Positions 16,698 through 25,670 of a stretch of 53,217 bases of DNA are shown here, piece after piece. The notes under the pieces are model-generated. The model did not search any database. It saw nothing but the letters and a program-made list of their open reading frames with translations, and was not told the DNA's origin. The position numbers and the translations under genes were made by a program. Position 1 is the first letter of the stretch. Each line of letters begins with the position of its first letter. This stretch comes from an uncultured Desulfovibrio sp. (lineage in GTDB: Bacteria > Desulfobacterota > Desulfovibrionia > Desulfovibrionales > Desulfovibrionaceae), in assembly GCA_900546145.1 (NCBI GenBank), contig URBN01000015.1:1-53217 (forward strand), read 5' to 3'.

Positions 16698-17489
16698 ATG
16701 CTTCTCGATGGCGTGCGCGTTGTCCTAGTGAATACGCGCTTTCCCGAAAACGTGGGCATGGCCGTGCGGGCCTGTGCCAATATGGGCTGTTCCGAGCTCA
16801 CCCTGGTGACGCCGGAAATGTGGATTCCCGAAAAGGCCGCTCCTCTGGCCACAGCCAAGGGCGCGCCTCTCCTGTCCAGGGTGAAAGTGGTCTCCTCCCT
16901 CGCGGAGGCCATCGGCGACTGCCACCTTATCATCGCCACCACCGCCAGGACGGGCGGCTGGCGCAAAGCCCTGCAGAGTCCCGGTGAGGCGGCATGCGAC
17001 GTGGCCCGTTCCCTTGCCGGCGGCGAGCGCGTGGCTATCGTGTTCGGCAACGAGAGCCGCGGCCTTGAGAACAGCCAGATCGAACTTTGTCAGCGTATTG
17101 TGACAATTCCCACGTCCGGCGAGGCTTCCTCCTTGAACCTCGCCCAGTCAGTGCTACTCCTTCTTTATGAGTGCGCCGGCGCCATGCGCCGCATGCAGCG
17201 CACGGGAAGTCCCGAACCCGTGGCGGTATCCCGGCCCGCTCCGGCCTCCCCTGAAGGCGGAGAGGAAAATGGAGAGAGCGGCCCCGCCGTTATCACGGGA
17301 GAGGATGAGGAACGCCTCATGGAAGCCCTCAAGGACGCGCTTCTGCGCCTCGATGTGCTCCACGGCGACAACCCCGACTACTTTCTCATGCCCTGGCGCC
17401 GCTTTTTCGCGAGAGCCCGCCTCAGGCGTAGCGAGTACGCGGCGTTTATGGGACTCTGCCGGCAGATCCGGTGGAAAGTTCAAAAATAA
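16698..17489 (+). CDS. trmJ: tRNA (Cm32/Um32) methyltransferase, TrmJ-like
   Basis: A 263-residue SPOUT-class RNA ribose methyltransferase. The knotted SAM site shows VNTRFPENVGMAVRAC at the N-terminus, ALVFGNE-type motif IVFGNESRGL (about 116-125), and IPTSGEASSLNLAQSV (about 137-152). These match TrmJ, which 2'-O-methylates position 32 of tRNA. A charged linker (about 175-205) leads to an extra C-terminal helical domain (EDEERLMEALKDALLRL...) common in TrmJ. GGAGGT precedes the ATG. Specificity for tRNA rather than rRNA is by family resemblance. Confidence 0.88.
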   Translation: MLLDGVRVVLVNTRFPENVGMAVRACANMGCSELTLVTPEMWIPEKAAPLATAKGAPLLSRVKVVSSLAEAIGDCHLIIATTARTGGWRKALQSPGEAACDVARSLAGGERVAIVFGNESRGLENSQIELCQRIVTIPTSGEASSLNLAQSVLLLLYECAGAMRRMQRTGSPEPVAVSRPAPASPEGGEENGESGPAVITGEDEERLMEALKDALLRLDVLHGDNPDYFLMPWRRFFARARLRRSEYAAFMGLCRQIRWKVQK

Positions 17490-17491
17490 TA

Positions 17492-17519
17492 TTGACAATT
17501 GTTACTAATAAGATAATCT
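17492..17519 (+). promoter_or_regulatory. promoter of the small DVU0772-like gene
   Basis: Perfect TTGACA (17492-17497) and TAATCT (17514-17519) with a 16-base AT-rich spacer, beginning 3 bases after the trmJ stop. The strong -35 suggests high expression. Confidence 0.65.
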
Positions 17520-17577
17520 GTTGTCACAGGGGAGGGGAACTCCCCCGGATAAGCAATTTGTCTGAAGGAGATAACTT

Positions 17578-17922
17578 ATGGCATCGCTCAAGGATTTTTC
17601 TACTCTGGATATTTCCTGGGATCTCACTCCGGAGCATGCTGTGACGATGTACCTCGAGTGGGGCAACAACGACTGGCATTCCGAGTATCCGCCCGTGCGT
17701 TCCAAGGACGACATGTCCAACTATTTCGTTGTGGACACGTGGGGCAAGGAGCCTGTGATCCGCCTTGTGCAGCGCAATTCCGAGCACGTTGAGGATCTCT
17801 TCACCATGGCTATGCCCGCAGAACTGCGCGCTGACTTCGAGAAGGAAAACGGCGGGCTCAGGGGCATCAGCGCTCCGCAGGGGCCGGTCAAGGAATGGCT
17901 CAGGCACCAGGTGCTCGGCTAG
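17578..17922 (+). CDS. small conserved protein resembling the DVU0772 family
   Basis: A 114-residue acidic cytoplasmic protein with the block WDLTPEHAVTMYLEWGNN near the N-terminus, then SKDDMSNYFVVDTWG and IRLVQRNSE. I recall this pattern from small proteins of unknown function conserved in Desulfovibrio (DVU0772 type); that match is from memory. Start at 17578 follows AAGGAGATAACTT. It has its own strong promoter and a strong terminator, so it is expressed by itself and probably abundantly. No catalytic motif is visible. Confidence 0.8.
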   Translation: MASLKDFSTLDISWDLTPEHAVTMYLEWGNNDWHSEYPPVRSKDDMSNYFVVDTWGKEPVIRLVQRNSEHVEDLFTMAMPAELRADFEKENGGLRGISAPQGPVKEWLRHQVLG

Positions 17923-17948
17923 TCAGGCATACCGGACAGAAACGAACG

Positions 17949-17989
17949 GCGGCGTTCACTCCCTTAAGGGAGCGGACGCCGCTTTTTTT
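17949..17989 (+). terminator. strong terminator of the small conserved gene
   Basis: GCGGCGT (17949-17955) pairs with ACGCCGC (17976-17982), with an inner perfect palindrome CTCCCTTAAGGGAG (17959-17972), then seven T to 17989. Confidence 0.9.
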
Positions 17990-17990
17990 G

Positions 17991-18833
17991 TCATCTGAGG
18001 GGCGGCCTGTCAGGGAAGAGGGCCGTGAGTTTTTCGGGATCGTCGGTATAGAAGCCGTTGACGCCCAGAATGGACTGCTGCAGGGCTTTGGCCGGATCGT
18101 TGATAGTCCACATGTTCACCGGGATCTTCGCGAAGCGCATGCAGTGCAGATCGCAGCCCATGACGGCTTCGGGCCGCGGCATGTAGCAGGCCGCGTGGCA
18201 GTCAAGACAGTCGTCGATGGGATTATCGGGGCGCTCTTCGGCGAGGAGGCCCGTGGCGAGCTCCGGGCAGGCGGCGTACGCTCTTTTCAGGTACGCGCGC
18301 GAGAAGGAGGCAAAAAGAGTGCGGTCCGTGAGACCGGCTTCCCGGATGCGCGCCACACAGTCTTCGACAGCCCGCCCGTCCCAGGGGAGTCCGGCCTGAT
18401 CCTTCAGCTCCAGGACAAGATAGCATCTCCTGATTCTGACGAGATCGAAAACCTCGCTGAGTCCGGGCACGGCAGCTCCGCGGTACGTTTCGGCTTCCTT
18501 CCGCGAAAGACGGGAGTCCGCGATGCTTCCGAAGGGATCCTGTTCGGCAAACCAGCTGCCCGCATCGAGCTGGCGGATTTCGGAGAAGGTCAGATCGCTG
18601 ACGCGCGGGCTTTTCCCGGGGAAGCGTTCTGCCGCGTCCGTGGTGCGCGCCGGAGTTTCGTCGTGCATGACGACGAAATGGCCGTCCTTTGTCATACGGA
18701 CATCGCATTCGATGGCGTCGCAGCCCGCGTCAAGGGCGCGTCCGAAGGAGGGCAGGGTGTTTTCGGGGGCCAGGGCCGGGAAGCCCCGGTGGCCGATGAA
18801 GAGAATGCGGGAAGCCGGCTTGCGGAAATCCAT
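17991..18833 (-). CDS. glycerophosphodiester phosphodiesterase
   Basis: A 280-residue GDPD-family TIM-barrel enzyme that hydrolyses deacylated phospholipids to glycerol-3-phosphate and an alcohol. Catalytic and metal-binding motifs are present: GHRG (about 14-17), APENT, IECDVRMTKDGHFVVMHDET with E-x-D and the second His, and ELK later. There is no signal peptide, so it should be cytoplasmic (UgpQ-like). The C-terminal VNMWTINDP is the family's usual end motif. AAGGAGC lies 11 bases upstream of the start. It converges on the small conserved gene and is divergent from cbiQ. Confidence 0.92.
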   Translation of the reverse strand: MDFRKPASRILFIGHRGFPALAPENTLPSFGRALDAGCDAIECDVRMTKDGHFVVMHDETPARTTDAAERFPGKSPRVSDLTFSEIRQLDAGSWFAEQDPFGSIADSRLSRKEAETYRGAAVPGLSEVFDLVRIRRCYLVLELKDQAGLPWDGRAVEDCVARIREAGLTDRTLFASFSRAYLKRAYAACPELATGLLAEERPDNPIDDCLDCHAACYMPRPEAVMGCDLHCMRFAKIPVNMWTINDPAKALQQSILGVNGFYTDDPEKLTALFPDRPPLR

Positions 18834-19214
18834 AGGGCACTGCTCCTTTTGGGAATGCGGGGAAAAAACGGTTTCCCCGCCGCGCGGAAAGAATCCGGTT
18901 CAGTATACGTTCCCGGTCCGGCAGATCAAGAAGAAGGCGTGCCCTGGCGGGTGAAGAAGGAAGACCTTGCTTCCGGGCGGGACTGCGCCGGAAATCCCTG
19001 TTACGGCAGTCCCGGAGAGAGAGTGCCGGTCCCCGCCGTGCGTCCGGACGGGGGCCGGAAGAAAACGTCCGGCGCTGACACCGGATCTGTCCCGTATCTC
19101 CCCGCCGGGGATGCCGGAGAAGTCCTGCAGCCGTCAGCGGCTGTACGAAAGATAAAAAGTGGCATTGACGGGAAAATCGTGTTACCAAACCCGAAGATTT
19201 TTCAGGAAGGCATC
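18834..19214. other. 381-base leader region before cbiQ
   Basis: This divergent region separates the GDPD and cbiQ genes. It is GC-rich with strong dyads: GCGGGACTGC/GCAGTCCCG around 18977-19016, and CCCCGCCGGGG near 19101. The part GTTACGGCAGTCCCGGAGA (about 18999-19017) faintly resembles the end of a cobalamin riboswitch, but the core is not complete. A possible -35 is TTGACG at 19164. No gene is supported. Confidence 0.45.
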
Positions 19215-20045
19215 ATGTTCGACGACCCCGTTACCAGACCATCCGTTATTTCCCGCATCGATCCCCGCGTGCGGGTCCTGTGCGCCATCGCGGTTTCCCT
19301 GTGTCTCGCGCCCCTGCACAGCCTGTACGCCGGCGCGCTGGGACTCCTGCTCTCCGCAGTGCTTCTTGCCCTGGCGAAGCCGTACATGGGCGAGGTCTGG
19401 AAACGGCTCGGCGCCATCAACACCTTCGTGCTCTTTCTGGCCGTGGCCCTGCCTCTTTCCGTGCCGGGCGACGCCGTAGGGCATGTCTTCGGCCTGACCG
19501 TGAGCCGGCAGGGCGTCAGCATGGCGCTTCTCATTGCTATCAAGGCCAATGCCTTCGCGCTGTCTTTCATCGCCCTCATGGCCAGCATGAGCCCGCCCAC
19601 TGCGGCCTACGCCATGGAGAGCCTGCATTTTCCGTCGAAACTCGTCTTCATCTTTATCTTTTCCCTGCGCTTCATCCACACCATCGCGCAGGAATGGACG
19701 ACGCTGACCCAGGCCGCCAGGCTGCGCGGCTTCCGCCCGAGCACGTCGCGCCGCGGCTACAGCACGCTGGCGTGTCTGCTGGGGATTCTTCTCGTGCGGG
19801 CGAATGAGCGCGCCACGCGCGTGCACGAGGCCATGCTTCTGCGCGGTTTCAACGGCCATTTCCGCTCGGCTGCCAGATTCCGGACCGGATCGCGCGACGC
19901 CGTCCTGGCTGTCTGCGTGGCCTTCGGGATAGCGGGAGTGCTTTTCCTTGAATTTGATCCCGCCGGCTCAGCCGGCGCGCTTCTGGATGCCGCGGAACGG
20001 ACGCTTTCCGCCTGCACGGGCTTCCGGATGGGACCGGGGCTCTAA
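19215..20045 (+). CDS. cbiQ: ECF transporter T component, CbiQ family
   Basis: A 276-residue membrane protein, the scaffold (T) subunit of an energy-coupling-factor importer, probably for cobalt or nickel. It has the two A-R-G coupling signatures, AARLRGF and AMLLRGF, in the long cytoplasmic helices, and four to five hydrophobic segments. Start at 19215 follows AGGAAGG by 7 bases; the long open frame that extends upstream to 17895 lacks support. It is followed after 18 bases by the ATPase gene. The substrate-binding S subunit (CbiM or NikM) is not in the window. Confidence 0.88.
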   Translation: MFDDPVTRPSVISRIDPRVRVLCAIAVSLCLAPLHSLYAGALGLLLSAVLLALAKPYMGEVWKRLGAINTFVLFLAVALPLSVPGDAVGHVFGLTVSRQGVSMALLIAIKANAFALSFIALMASMSPPTAAYAMESLHFPSKLVFIFIFSLRFIHTIAQEWTTLTQAARLRGFRPSTSRRGYSTLACLLGILLVRANERATRVHEAMLLRGFNGHFRSAARFRTGSRDAVLAVCVAFGIAGVLFLEFDPAGSAGALLDAAERTLSACTGFRMGPGL

Positions 20046-20063
20046 TTGGATGCGGAGGGATTC

Positions 20064-20822
20064 ATGAACGCTGAACCGCGGGTACAGAGCGGAGACATCG
20101 TCACGCTCGAGCATATTTTTTTCAGTTACAGGACGAACAGCGGGGGGACGCGCAGCGTGCTCAGGGATGTGAACCTGAGCCTGAAGCCGCACCACAGAAT
20201 CGGCCTTTATGGCCCGAACGGCAGCGGCAAAACCACGCTTCTGCGCTGCATCACGGGGCTGAACCGGCCGTCCGGCGGGCGTGTCCTCTTCCACGGCCGC
20301 GAGATGAAGGGGGAAAAGGACTTCCATGATCTGCGCGTGGCCGTGGGCTTCGTGCTGCAGAACGCCGATGACCAGCTCTTTTTCCCGACCGTTCTCGAGG
20401 ACGTGGCGTTCGGCCCCCTCAACCTCGGCATGAGTCCGGACGAGGCCAGGGAGCGCGCCATCGGGACGCTGAAGAGCCTCGGCATGTCCGGCTTTGAGGA
20501 CAGGCTCACGCACCGTCTCTCCGGAGGCGAGAAAAAGATGGTGACCCTCGCCGGCGTGCTGGCCATGAACCCGGAGGCCCTGCTTCTCGACGAGCCCACG
20601 GCAGGCCTCGACGCGAGAAGCATGATCCGTCTCACCGAGCTTCTGCACGATCTGCCGACGCCCCGCATCACCATTTCCCACGACTGGGATTTTCTGGAAC
20701 GCGTTTCCAGCGAGTTCTGCACCATCGCGGACGGCACGGTATCCTGGAGCGAGCCCCTCGTCGCCCATTCCCACATGCACGCCCATCCCCTGGGCGACCG
20801 CCCGCACACCCATGAGGAATAG
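20064..20822 (+). CDS. cbiO: ECF transporter ATPase, CbiO family
   Basis: A 252-residue ABC ATPase (A subunit) that pairs with CbiQ. Walker A GPNGSGKTT (about 52-60), Q-loop in VLQNADDQLFFPTV, signature LSGGE, Walker B ALLLDEPTAG and H-loop ISHDWDF are all present. The Q-loop sequence with DDQLF is typical of cobalt/nickel-type CbiO. The C-terminus is histidine-rich (HSHMHAHPLGDRPHTHEE), which supports a transition-metal cargo. Start at 20064 follows GGAGGG; a TTG at 20046 is not needed. One ATPase gene suggests a homodimer. Confidence 0.92.
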   Translation: MNAEPRVQSGDIVTLEHIFFSYRTNSGGTRSVLRDVNLSLKPHHRIGLYGPNGSGKTTLLRCITGLNRPSGGRVLFHGREMKGEKDFHDLRVAVGFVLQNADDQLFFPTVLEDVAFGPLNLGMSPDEARERAIGTLKSLGMSGFEDRLTHRLSGGEKKMVTLAGVLAMNPEALLLDEPTAGLDARSMIRLTELLHDLPTPRITISHDWDFLERVSSEFCTIADGTVSWSEPLVAHSHMHAHPLGDRPHTHEE

Positions 20823-20836
20823 GGGCGGGCGGCGTC

Positions 20837-20865
20837 TTGTCCCCCGCCTGAAAGTACAGTAAAAT
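20837..20865 (+). promoter_or_regulatory. promoter of the ispG operon
   Basis: TTGTCC (20837-20842) and TAAAAT (20860-20865) are 17 bases apart, 75 bases before the ispG start. Confidence 0.65.
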
Positions 20866-20940
20866 ACCTCCCCTTAAAGGCACCGCCGTCTGAAAAATTT
20901 CCGTTCACGGCGCGGCGGGGCGCATCGACAGGGGGATTTT

Positions 20941-22011
20941 ATGCGTGGTTCCAGAAAAACGGCCAGGCTTGGTCCGCTCCGTATCGGCGGCGGCAGCCCG
21001 GTCATGGTACAGAGCATGACCAACACGGACACCCGCGACATCGGGGCGACGCTCGGTCAGATTGAAAAGCTTGCCTCGCTGGGCTGCGAGGCCGTCAGGG
21101 TGGCTGTGCTCGACGACAGGGCGGCGGCCTGCCTGAAGGAACTGCACGACAAAAGCCCCGTGCCGCTCATCGCGGATATTCATTTCGATTACCGGCTCGC
21201 CATCAAAGCCATCGAGGCAGGATTCGAGGGGCTGCGCATCAATCCCGGCAATATCGGTTCCCGCGCCCACGTGGACGCGGTGGTGGACTGCGCCAAAGCG
21301 AACGGCGCCTGCATGCGCATCGGCGTGAACTCCGGTTCCGTGGAGAAGGATCTCCTGGACAAATACGGCGGGCCCACGCCCGAAGCCATGGTGGAAAGCT
21401 GCATGAAGCACGTGCACATGGTGGAGGATCGGGGCTTCGGGAATATCGTGCTTTCCGTGAAGTCCTCGTCCGTTCTCAACACCATCGCCTGCTACCGCTG
21501 CCTCTCGAAGGCCGCGGACTATCCCCTGCATCTCGGCGTGACCGAGGCGGGCAGCCTCATCCGCGGCACGGTCAAGAGCGCGGTGGGCCTCGGCATTCTC
21601 CTGAACGAGGGCATAGGCGACACCATCCGCGTGTCGCTCACGGCCGATCCCTGCGAGGAAATCGGCGTGGCCTACGAGATCCTGCGCTCCCTCGGCCTCA
21701 GGACGCGCGGACCTGAAATTATTTCCTGCCCCACCTGCGGGCGCACCGAGATCGACCTCATCGGCCTCGAAAAGGCCGTCGAGGAGCGTCTCAGAAACGT
21801 GACGGCCAACATCAGGGTGGCCGTCATGGGCTGCGTGGTCAACGGCCCGGGCGAGGCCCGGGAATGTGACCTCGGTGTGGCCGGCGGCCGTGACAAGGGC
21901 ATCATTTTCCGTGGGGGCACCGTCGTGCGCTCCGTCCATGGGCACGACGAGCTGCTCGCCGCCTTTATGGAAGAACTCCAAAAACTGCTTGACGAAAAAG
22001 GACAGCACTAA
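20941..22011 (+). CDS. ispG: 4-hydroxy-3-methylbut-2-en-1-yl diphosphate synthase
   Basis: A 356-residue IspG (GcpE), the iron-sulfur enzyme that reduces MEcPP to HMBPP, the penultimate step of the MEP isoprenoid pathway. The TIM-barrel part runs to about residue 265 (MVQSMTNTDT, IADIHFDYR, RINPGNIG). The C-terminal cluster domain has SCPTCGRT and AVMGCVVNGPGEA with the three cluster cysteines and the conserved glutamate. Length is the usual short bacterial form. It heads the operon ispG-proS-xseA-xseB-ispA-dxs; its stop overlaps the proS start by one base. Confidence 0.97.
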   Translation: MRGSRKTARLGPLRIGGGSPVMVQSMTNTDTRDIGATLGQIEKLASLGCEAVRVAVLDDRAAACLKELHDKSPVPLIADIHFDYRLAIKAIEAGFEGLRINPGNIGSRAHVDAVVDCAKANGACMRIGVNSGSVEKDLLDKYGGPTPEAMVESCMKHVHMVEDRGFGNIVLSVKSSSVLNTIACYRCLSKAADYPLHLGVTEAGSLIRGTVKSAVGLGILLNEGIGDTIRVSLTADPCEEIGVAYEILRSLGLRTRGPEIISCPTCGRTEIDLIGLEKAVEERLRNVTANIRVAVMGCVVNGPGEARECDLGVAGGRDKGIIFRGGTVVRSVHGHDELLAAFMEELQKLLDEKGQH

Positions 22012-23741
22012 TGCGTTTCCGTTCCTGTTACATTCCCACTCTCAAGGAAACCCCGGCCGACGCCGAGGTCATCAGCCAGAAGCTTCTCATCCGCGCGGGC
22101 ATGATCCGCAAGCTGACGAGCGGCGTCTATACGTATATGCCTCTTGCCCTGCGCTCGCTCAGGAAGATTGAGAAGATCATCCGCGAGGAAATGGACAGGG
22201 TGGATTTTGTCGAGCTCCTGCTGCCCATGGTCCAGCCCGGCGATCTGTGGAAGGAATCCGGCCGCTGGGAGCATTACGGCCGTGAGCTTCTGCGCTTCAA
22301 GGACCGCAACGACAGGGATTACTGCCTGGGGCCGACGCACGAGGAAGTCATGACGGATCTGCTCCGCGGCGAGGTGCGTTCCTACAAGCAGCTGCCATCC
22401 CGTCCGTACCAGATTCAGACCAAGTTCCGCGACGAAATCCGTCCCCGCTTCGGCCTCATGCGCGGCCGCGAGTTCATCATGAAGGACGGCTACTCCTTCG
22501 ACTGCGACGACGAGGGCGCGAGCAAAGCCTTCCAGGACAGCAGCGACGCCTATAACCGCATCTTCACCCGCATGGGCCTGCGCTACAGGGAAGTGGACGC
22601 TGACTCCGGTTCCATCGGCGGCAAGTTCTCCCACGAGTTCCACGTGCTGGCCGAGGCCGGCGAGGACACCATCGCCTCCTGCACCTCCTGCCGCTACGCC
22701 GCCAACGTCGAGCGCTGCGAGATCGTCTGGAAGGGTGAGAAGAATACCGCCGGCTGCGCGCCCGTGGAAAAGGTGGCAACGCCCGGCGCCCACACCGTGG
22801 CTGACGTGGCCCGCTTCCTCGGCGTTCCCGTGGAGCAGGTGGTCAAGACCATGATTTTCAACGTGGACGGCAAACCCGTGGCCATTCTCGTGCGCGGCGA
22901 CCGTCAGGTCAACGACGTCAAGGTGAAGAACATGCTCGGCGCCGAGATGGTGGATCTGGCTGATGAAAAGATGGTCAGGGCCGCCACGGGCTCCCCCCTC
23001 GGCTTCGCCGGTCCCGTCGGGCTCTCCGTCCCGGTCTACGCCGACAGCGAGCTCATGGGCGGCACCGACTACGTGGTGGGCGCCAATGAGAAGGACGAAC
23101 ACCTCACGCACGTGGATCTCTTCCGCGACTGCAACATCACGGATTTCCACGATCTGCGCCTCGCCCAGAAAGGCGATGTCTGCCCGCACTGCGGAGGCAG
23201 GCTCGAGCTCACCCAGGGCATTGAGGTCGGCCACATCTTCAAGCTCGGCACCAAGTACTCCAAGGCCATGCACTGCACCTATCTCGATGAGAACGGAAAG
23301 GAGCAGTACATGGTGATGGGCTGCTACGGCATCGGCGTATCCCGTGCCCTGGCCGCGGCCATCGAGCAGAACCACGACGACAACGGCATCATCTTCCCGC
23401 CGGCCATCGCGCCCTTCGACTGCGAGATTCTGCTTCTCGATCCTGCCGACGGGGCCACGGCGGCCAAGGCCGGAGAACTCGAGAAGGAGCTTGAGGCCAT
23501 GGGCCTTGAGGTGCTTGTTGACGACAGGGCGGAACGCCCCGGCATCAAGTTCAAGGACGCCGACCTCCTCGGCATGCCCATGCAGTTCATCTGCGGAGCC
23601 AAGGGCCTCGGCAAGGGCGTGGTGGAAACCAAGAACCGCCTCACCGGCGAAAAGGGCACCATTCCCGCTGCGGATCTCGCGGCAGGCATCCGCTCCTTCA
23701 GGGACGCCGTGAACGCGTCCTGGAAGGCCAGACAGAACTAG
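22011..23741 (+). CDS. proS: proline-tRNA ligase, bacterial type
   Basis: A 576-residue class II synthetase charging tRNA-Pro. Motif 1 lies in the N-terminal third, motif 2 is at FRDEIRPRFGLMRGREF (about 140-156), motif 3 near GCYGIGVSRALAA (about 437-449). Between motifs 2 and 3 is the editing (INS) domain (about 225-385) that clears Ala-tRNA-Pro, which marks the bacterial rather than the eukaryote-like form. The anticodon-binding domain is at the C-terminus. It is translationally coupled to ispG (ATG inside TAATG). Confidence 0.97.
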   Translation: MRFRSCYIPTLKETPADAEVISQKLLIRAGMIRKLTSGVYTYMPLALRSLRKIEKIIREEMDRVDFVELLLPMVQPGDLWKESGRWEHYGRELLRFKDRNDRDYCLGPTHEEVMTDLLRGEVRSYKQLPSRPYQIQTKFRDEIRPRFGLMRGREFIMKDGYSFDCDDEGASKAFQDSSDAYNRIFTRMGLRYREVDADSGSIGGKFSHEFHVLAEAGEDTIASCTSCRYAANVERCEIVWKGEKNTAGCAPVEKVATPGAHTVADVARFLGVPVEQVVKTMIFNVDGKPVAILVRGDRQVNDVKVKNMLGAEMVDLADEKMVRAATGSPLGFAGPVGLSVPVYADSELMGGTDYVVGANEKDEHLTHVDLFRDCNITDFHDLRLAQKGDVCPHCGGRLELTQGIEVGHIFKLGTKYSKAMHCTYLDENGKEQYMVMGCYGIGVSRALAAAIEQNHDDNGIIFPPAIAPFDCEILLLDPADGATAAKAGELEKELEAMGLEVLVDDRAERPGIKFKDADLLGMPMQFICGAKGLGKGVVETKNRLTGEKGTIPAADLAAGIRSFRDAVNASWKARQN

Positions 23742-23748
23742 GCGGCCC

Positions 23749-25239
23749 ATGGCGCAGAGATCCCTCATTTACACGGTCCCCCTCCTGAATCAGGCCGTGG
23801 CCGGTGCCCTCAGGGGCATCGGCCTCGGGGGACGCGTGCTCGTGAAGGGCGAAATAGCGGACGTCAGCGTCCGCAGCAGCCGCTTCGGGCTGCCCATGGT
23901 TTTCTTCAGCCTCAGGGAGGGAGACGAGGCGCTGAGCTGCATTTCCTACGGCCGCGATCTGAACCTCCTTCTCACCCGGGACACGCAGACAGGTGAGGTG
24001 TTCCGCGGCCGGAAGGTTTCTGACGTGCTCGTGGAGGCGCGCAAAGTTCTGCTCGAGGGCGTGCTCGGCACCTACACCCGCAACGGACGCAGTGCCTACA
24101 GGCTCATGGTCAACAGCGTCACGGACATCGGGGAGGGCGAACTGCTGCGCCGTTTCCGGGAGCTCAGGGACAGGCTCGCGAAGCTCGGCTTCTTCAGTGA
24201 GGAGCGCAAGCGTCCGCTTCCGCCCAATCCCGTGCGCATTGCCCTTATCACTTCCGAGAAGGGTGCCGTCATCCACGATTTTCTGCAGAACGCCCGTGAC
24301 CGCGGCCTCGGCTGCCATATCGAATTCTATCAGGTCAAGGTGCAGGGGATCGGCGCGGGCGCCGAAATCGCTGAGGCCGTGCAGAAGGCAGACGCCAGAG
24401 GCACGGCCCAGGTCATCGTCATCATCCGCGGCGGCGGATCGGCCGATGATCTCGCCTGCTTCAACGAGGAAATCGTGGCCAGAGCCATCTTTTCCTCGAA
24501 GCTCCCCGTGCTGACCGGCATCGGACATGAGGTGGATCACACGCTCGCCGAGATGACGGCTGACGTGGGCGCGTCGACGCCCACCAAGGCAGCCCAGCTG
24601 CTCTGGACTCCGAGGAGCGAGATTCTGGCAGGTGTGACGGCTCTCCAGACGCGCGCCGCGGAGGCCTTCGGGAATCTTGTCGCCGTCAGACGGGCCGCTC
24701 TCGCCCATGAGAGCGACGTGCTGCGCCTGCTCTCACCCGCCGGGCGCCTCAGGCGCATGGGCGGTGAGCTCGCCGGGCTTGTCTCCCTCCTCGCCAGGAG
24801 AGGGAAACGCCTTGTGCGGGAGAGAGAGCTTGAGGCCGGGAGTCTCACCGGTCTCGCCCGGAGCGCCTTCAGGCAGAGAATCGCGGCGGGAACGGGAGCG
24901 GTCCTTGACTGTTCGGCGCGTCTTCCCGCGCTTTCGGGAAGACTCAGCGCCGGAGCCGGGCGGGATCTCGCCCGGGAAACGTCGGATCTCGTCCGCCTGG
25001 GCAGGGCCTTTTTTGAGAGGAAGAGCCACGAAACGGAAGCGCTGGCCCTGAGGCTCGAGGCCGTGAGTCCCTTAAGGCCTCTTGAGCGGGGCTTCGCCAT
25101 CGTGAGGGACGAAAAGGGACGCATCGTACGCGGCGCGGCGGCCCTCCAGGCAGGAGCGAAAGTGCGCGTTTCCATGGCTGACGGAAGCTTCGGGGCAACG
25201 GTCGATGACGTCCGTCCGGCTCCTGTCCGGAAAAAATGA
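23749..25239 (+). CDS. xseA: exodeoxyribonuclease VII large subunit
   Basis: A 496-residue XseA: N-terminal OB-fold (about 1-110), catalytic core with PNPVRIALITSEKGAV (about 158-173), VIIRGGGSADDL (about 223-234), GIGHEVDHTLAEMTADVGASTPTKAA-type segment (about 254-279), then a long coiled region and a C-terminal PLERGFAIV segment. With XseB it degrades single-stranded DNA into oligonucleotides. It starts 7 bases after proS and is followed at 71 bases by xseB. Length is slightly above E. coli's 456. Confidence 0.96.
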   Translation: MAQRSLIYTVPLLNQAVAGALRGIGLGGRVLVKGEIADVSVRSSRFGLPMVFFSLREGDEALSCISYGRDLNLLLTRDTQTGEVFRGRKVSDVLVEARKVLLEGVLGTYTRNGRSAYRLMVNSVTDIGEGELLRRFRELRDRLAKLGFFSEERKRPLPPNPVRIALITSEKGAVIHDFLQNARDRGLGCHIEFYQVKVQGIGAGAEIAEAVQKADARGTAQVIVIIRGGGSADDLACFNEEIVARAIFSSKLPVLTGIGHEVDHTLAEMTADVGASTPTKAAQLLWTPRSEILAGVTALQTRAAEAFGNLVAVRRAALAHESDVLRLLSPAGRLRRMGGELAGLVSLLARRGKRLVRERELEAGSLTGLARSAFRQRIAAGTGAVLDCSARLPALSGRLSAGAGRDLARETSDLVRLGRAFFERKSHETEALALRLEAVSPLRPLERGFAIVRDEKGRIVRGAAALQAGAKVRVSMADGSFGATVDDVRPAPVRKK

Positions 25240-25310
25240 AAAAAAACGGTTCGGCATCCCGCGAAAAATCTGATAATAGTTCGCGGAAGATTTCAGAATA
25301 AGGATACGAC

Positions 25311-25649
25311 ATGGAAGCAGCACAGGGCGCAGATAAGACCACGAAGGGAAAGACCTTCAGTTCCCAGCTTGCAAGACTGAAGGAAATCGTGGCCCAGCTG
25401 GAGCAGGAAGACCTCGAGCTCGAGAAGGGCGTCAGGCTTTACAGGGAGGCCTGCGCCTGCGTGCGCTTCTGCCGTCAGAAACTCAGCGACGCCCGCAACG
25501 TCCTTGAGAGCGAAGAGGGAGTCCTCCGCGATGCGGAGGAGTTCCTGAAGGACGGGAAGGGCGGATCCGGAGAATCCGGGTCTGACACGGATGACGGTGT
25601 TTCCGCCCCCGGCATGACGGACGGCGGATACCAGAGCGGAAATTTTTAA
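25311..25649 (+). CDS. xseB: exodeoxyribonuclease VII small subunit
   Basis: A 112-residue XseB. The family core is FSSQLARLKEIVAQLEQEDLELEKGVRLYREA (given here as positions 17-48), the two-helix coil that binds the XseA extension. The C-terminal 40 residues are acidic and low in complexity and make it longer than the usual 80. AAGGA precedes the ATG. It lies between xseA and ispA, as in many bacteria. Confidence 0.94.
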   Translation: MEAAQGADKTTKGKTFSSQLARLKEIVAQLEQEDLELEKGVRLYREACACVRFCRQKLSDARNVLESEEGVLRDAEEFLKDGKGGSGESGSDTDDGVSAPGMTDGGYQSGNF

Positions 25650-25670
25650 GCGGATACGGGAGCAGGAAAA

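Noticed and set aside
18940..19060. Possible cobalamin or Ni/Co riboswitch before cbiQ
   Set aside because: A stretch like GTTACGGCAGTCCCGGAGA recalls the end of a B12 element, but the GGTGAAA-type core and kissing loop parts are not found in order. A covariance-model search (RF00174, RF02683) would decide.
17895..19214. N-terminal extension of CbiQ by 440 codons
   Set aside because: It runs antisense through the phosphodiesterase gene; CbiQ homology and the AGGAAGG site both begin at 19215.
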